A stretch of DNA of 64,000 bases from Chamaecrista fasciculata (taxonomy: Eukaryota; Streptophyta; Magnoliopsida; Fabales; Fabaceae), in contig QANZ01038626.1 in assembly GCA_003254925.1 (NCBI GenBank), positions 62,001-126,000 on the forward strand, given 5' to 3'. This document shows, in pieces, positions 60,473 to 64,000 of the stretch (position 1 is the first letter of the stretch; every line of letters starts with the position of its first letter). The translations under genes and the position numbers were made by a program. The notes under the pieces are model-generated. The model worked only from the letters and a program-made list of their open reading frames with translations. It had not been told where the DNA came from and ran no database searches.

Positions 60473-60980
60473 GGGTAAATTACAAAATAGGGTCCTGTGG
60501 TTTGGCCCTATTTCAGATAGAGTACATGTGGTTTGAAAAGTTTCAAATTGGGGCCTGAGGTTAACTCCGTTTGCAAAATAGGGTCTAGGTGGTTTCGACC
60601 GTCAAAAAACTAACGGTGCACGTGATAATTTGCCTAACAATCTCAGGGTCTTTAGTTAAAATACTATTTTAAGACCCTAACTATTAATTTTTTTGCGTTT
60701 GAATCCCTATTTCTTACGTCGTCATGTTAAAATACTATTTTAAAATACTATTTTTGCGTTGGTTAAAAATAGTTAGGGTCTTAAAATAGTATTTTAACTA
60801 AAGACCCTGAGATTGTTAGGCAAATTATCACGTGCACCGTTAGTTTTTTGACGGTCAAAACCACCTAGACCCTATTTTGCAAACAGAGTTAACCTCAGGC
60901 CCCAATTTAAAACTTTTCAAACCACATGTACCCTATCTGAAATAGGGCCAAACCACAGGACCCTATTTTGTAATTTACCC
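60473..60980. mobile_element. MULE-type TIR element just upstream of APX, 9-bp duplication
   Basis: The ends are GGGTAAATTACAAAATAGGG and the exact inverse. TAACTTTAA is duplicated exactly at 60464-60472 and 60981-60989. The arms are about 200 bp (GGTCTAGGTGGTTT and inverse, AATTTGCCTAACAATCTC and inverse). Shares termini with 23267-24273. Confidence 0.9.
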
Positions 60981-61002
60981 TAACTTTAAACATATATTTT
61001 AA

Positions 61003-61760
61003 GGCAAAAGTATTCTTGCTATTCCCCCAACGTATGAGGTCATTTTAGTTATACCCTTGATGTTTTTTTTTTTTTGTCAATTATACCCTCAACATTTTAT
61101 ATCTGAGTCAATTATACCTCAATCTCTAACTAATTACAGAATAGTTCAAAATATTTGTCATCTTTAACAAACAATTTTTTAGAAGCCATTAACAACCCTT
61201 TTTCTCTTACCTTAACACATCACCACCACACTTCATCGTCGTCGTTCATTCTGTCTTCGTTTCTGTCGACATGGTCCTTCTCGTCGTCCTCTTCTCTCTC
61301 CAAAGGGGTTTTGAAGTTACTTTACTTCTCAATTTCGACGACCACGACAGCACTACCACCGGAGATTGTGTGTTAACGCTGGGAGCTAGACTATTGGTAT
61401 TTCTGCTGGATTTCTCTGAATTCGAGGCTCACAGGCGAGTTTGTGTATAGTTGCCAGAACTATGAAAAATAGAGGGGAGAGATTTTTCAGGCTTCTCAAT
61501 TGTAGGGATCAGTTCGTTAAAGATGACAAACATTCTGAATTGTTCTATAATTAGTTTGGGACTCGTGTGAAAGAAAAATCTTGAGAGAATGGAGGATTTC
61601 TAAATAATGGAAACTTAAGGACTTTAAAACAAAAAAAAATGTCGGGTTCGAGTATAATTGACTCAAGTGTGAAACGTTGGGGCTATAATTGACAAAAAAA
61701 ACGTTAGGAGTGTAACTGAAAAGGACCTCATATGTTAGGGGTTCCAACAGTACTTTTGCC
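61003..61760. mobile_element. MULE-type element with non-mirrored, possibly captured interior
   Basis: The ends are GGCAAAAGTATTCTTGC and AACAGTACTTTTGCC. TATATTTTAA flanks both sides (60993-61002, 61761-61770). The arms extend to about 61170 and 61515 (GTCATCTTTAAC and GTTAAAGATGAC). Between them about 340 bp is not mirrored, is GC-richer (cgtcgtcgttcattctg, cgacgaccacgacagc) and is open for 73 codons from 61155. This is the layout of a Pack-MULE; the source gene is not recognised. Confidence 0.7.
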
Positions 61761-61795
61761 TATATTTTAATATTAATTGTTTTAATTAATAAAAT

Positions 61796-62624
61796 GTCAA
61801 AGGCTCATTTTCGTTTTAAATGTATATTCATTTTGATAATTTATATTTTAGAAGATTTATATTAGTCTTAAATGTTGACCGAATATTTCATTTAATTTTA
61901 AACTATGAAATGCGATTACATTTTTTTTGTTTTAAGTTCGAATGTGATAGGTTCATAACAACATATTGCTTTCGAAAATTTCTATCTCTATCCAAGTGTG
62001 GTTATGAACAAATAATGTCAAAGCGGATCACGAAAGTAAGTTGTTCATTTCACGGTCAAATAAGTAAAGTTAATCATATTTCTTTCATTTTAATTTTGAA
62101 TGCTATTAATTCAAAGTTACAAGGTACTTTTAACAAATTCTTTTTCTGCCTAGTTGGGACCGTCAGCAGAGGAGATCAAATCAGGTTTGAAAGTGGGGTT
62201 GAAACCAAAAGGTTAAAAAAATGATGAAAAATTGATTCTAAACTCACTTTCAAGCTTGATTTGATCTCATTTGTTGATGATTCTAAAAAAAAGAATCGAG
62301 TACCACATAGCTTCAAAATTCATTGCATTTGGACTTCAACGAGAGAAATATGATCAATTTTGATAGTTTGACCGTAAAACGAGTGACATACTCTCGAAAC
62401 CCAATTTGACCTCTTTTATTGATGACTCTAACTTGATAGAAAAAGTACTCTTCGAAAGCAACACGTAACTTTGAATTTATCATATTCAAACTCGAAACGA
62501 AATAAGTATGACTATATTCAATAGTTTGAGACCAAAATAAAACATTTTATATAAATCTTTTGAAACATAAAGAACTAAAATAAACATAAAAACATATGTT
62601 TATGACCAAAATGAGCCTTTAACC
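61796..62624. mobile_element. MULE-type element ('catatctctc' family)
   Basis: GTCAAAGGCTCATTTTCG is mirrored by CAAAATGAGCCTTTAACC. Flanks TAATAAAAT and TTATGAAAT match at 7 of 9. The reading frame at 61820-62224 is inside it and is not a gene. Confidence 0.65.
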
Positions 62625-62633
62625 TTATGAAAT

Positions 62634-64000
62634 TTATGAATATATTACTTTTGAGAAAATAAATATTGTATTAAAAAATATAGTAAAGTGAATTTCGTTC
62701 ACGAATTATACAGGCTTTGTAGATTTACCTATTGAAGGAAAAAGTCTAAAACAGAAAGGGGAGAGCTATACGAAACAAAAAGAAAAGAAAAAATATTTAC
62801 AACTAAGCTAAATGTTTATCTATGTCCTAAGACGATAATTAAATAAAGCAAAAAAATGTTTTTGTGTTTTTGATTTAAAGGACTGAATTGAGAGAAATAA
62901 TAATACGAATAGATTAACCAAATTGAAAAAACACCCGACAGAGCAATTGGATTAAGCAATCATTACTAATAAAGATAAATGGAGTATTCCCACACAAATC
63001 ATCCTAAGATAGTCACTAATAACTCAATGACCTAGATTAACAACCCTATCATGCAAACATCTTAAATAAGATAGATCCATAATAAGTATTGAAAACCTCA
63101 TTCAATTGATGACAAAAGAAGATCAAAAAGCATAATCTTTATAACAATAAACATTGTCAAAGCTATACATCTATAATTATAACCAAACTAGTGTAAACTC
63201 AAGGGTTACAATCAAGATATAATCAAACAATAAAACCAAGTTCCTAATCAAGAATCAGAATACCAAAAAGTTCTTAGGTTCAACTAGAATTCAAGAACAA
63301 TAAAGTAAATTCTAATTCTAGTGTGAGAAAAACTCCCTAATGGTGAAACCCTAGTTCATGCTTTGCTCCAATGCTCCTCCGGGTATGAGTGTTTAGCCGC
63401 TCATGGTTGACAGATGAATAACTTCATAATTTGCTGCCATGATCTCAAGAAAAGCTTCACACGATGAACCAAATTGCTAACCGGGATATGGAATGTGTAA
63501 AACTCTCTCTTCAGTGGTGTGTAGCCTCCGAATGACCTCCAGACCTCTCCTATATGTTATTTTCGGCTTATCCCCAAGAAATTTAGGTCTGAATCATCCA
63601 AATCGGGCTTGGGCCTGCTTAATTATAAATTATCGCGAACCTGCCGCGGTTGTGCATGGCGGCGGTTCCGGCGGCGGTTTTTCCAGAGAGACCCGCCGCG
63701 GCTATGCATGGCGGCGGTTTCTCCAGACTTCTGATTCTTCTCAGTTTGGTCCCTGACTCGTCTCCAAGCATTCTTAAGCCTTCCTTGAAGTATTTCAACA
63801 CTTTGAACTTCATCAAAACTTACCAAGAACATCGAGAAACTAAGTGAATTCTCAGGATAAAGAAGATCAATCAAATAATAAAGATTAAACCCGAGAAAAC
63901 CACACAATTACTCACAAAATAGTCCAAATAATGTCACACCTCAAGGCATCATATTTCATCATAAAAAGACATAAAGACATGCAAATGAATCCCAAATGAA
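62634..64000. mobile_element. Probable LTR-retroelement fragment running off the window
   Basis: From about 62700 the sequence is unlike the surrounding AT-rich DNA. It contains phrases common in plant gypsy LTR or untranslated regions (GGTGAAACCCTAGTTCATGC, GCCTCCGAATGACC) and a GC-rich stretch at 63640-63720 where CCGCGG...GCATGGCGGCGGTT occurs twice. No protein domain is visible and no ends were found, so the call is tentative. Confidence 0.3.

Noticed and set aside
63493-63907. Frames with Gly/Arg-rich translations
   Set aside because: They come from the GC-rich duplicated motif in a probable LTR; no domain and frames on both strands.

Overview
The window is nuclear DNA of a flowering plant, most likely a eudicot. 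It is very AT-rich and gene-poor, with GT-AG introns, a plant R2R3-MYB gene, a plant ascorbate peroxidase gene and a dense load of small transposons. Species cannot be read from the sequence alone. Only three host genes are visible, all on the minus strand. (1) At the left edge are the first three exons of an amino acid permease (AAP) gene, from 2938 down to 16. Its second exon is interrupted by a 174-bp inverted-repeat transposon. (2) At 42361 to 41223 is a two-exon subgroup-4 R2R3-MYB repressor (MYB4/MYB308 type) of 288 aa. (3) At 60188 to 55705 is a nine-exon ascorbate peroxidase of 282 aa with a C-terminal membrane anchor, the peroxisomal APX3 type. I resolved the exon boundaries of all three by hand.

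Most of the rest is transposon. The dominant class is non-autonomous elements with long terminal inverted repeats. Eleven of them have intact 9-bp (one 10-bp) target duplications that I could read on both sides, which is typical of Mutator-like (MULE) elements. They fall in several sequence families whose ends usually begin GG and end CC. They sit in the AAP promoter, exon and intron, just upstream of the APX promoter, and in APX introns. Three hAT-type elements with 8-bp duplications, one PIF/Harbinger-type element with TTA duplications and apparently captured DNA, and one CACTA-type end with subterminal repeats complete the DNA-transposon set. SINE-like pieces carry recognisable A/B boxes or poly(A).

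LTR retroelement fossils include a 580-bp solo LTR at 18019-18598 with a perfect 5-bp duplication. A broken Ty3/gypsy element of the Tat lineage occupies about 25.04-32.78 kb on the minus strand. It has archaeal-type RNase H plus integrase on the minus strand, a large accessory ORF region on the opposite strand, and a 75-bp tandem array in the LTR. An older relic of a related element lies at 48.6-51.6 kb in the same orientation.

The most interesting observations are the transposon lodged in the AAP coding exon, a recurrent 12-20 bp poly(A)-tailed micro-insertion sharing the core AGGCC-A(n) and flanked by 8-16 bp direct repeats at five sites, the three-level nest at 23.27-24.27 kb, and two elements that seem to carry captured gene-like DNA (5424-6828 and 61003-61760). 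A 620-base N gap (47479-48098) and a single N ending a GA array (24690) limit the assembly.
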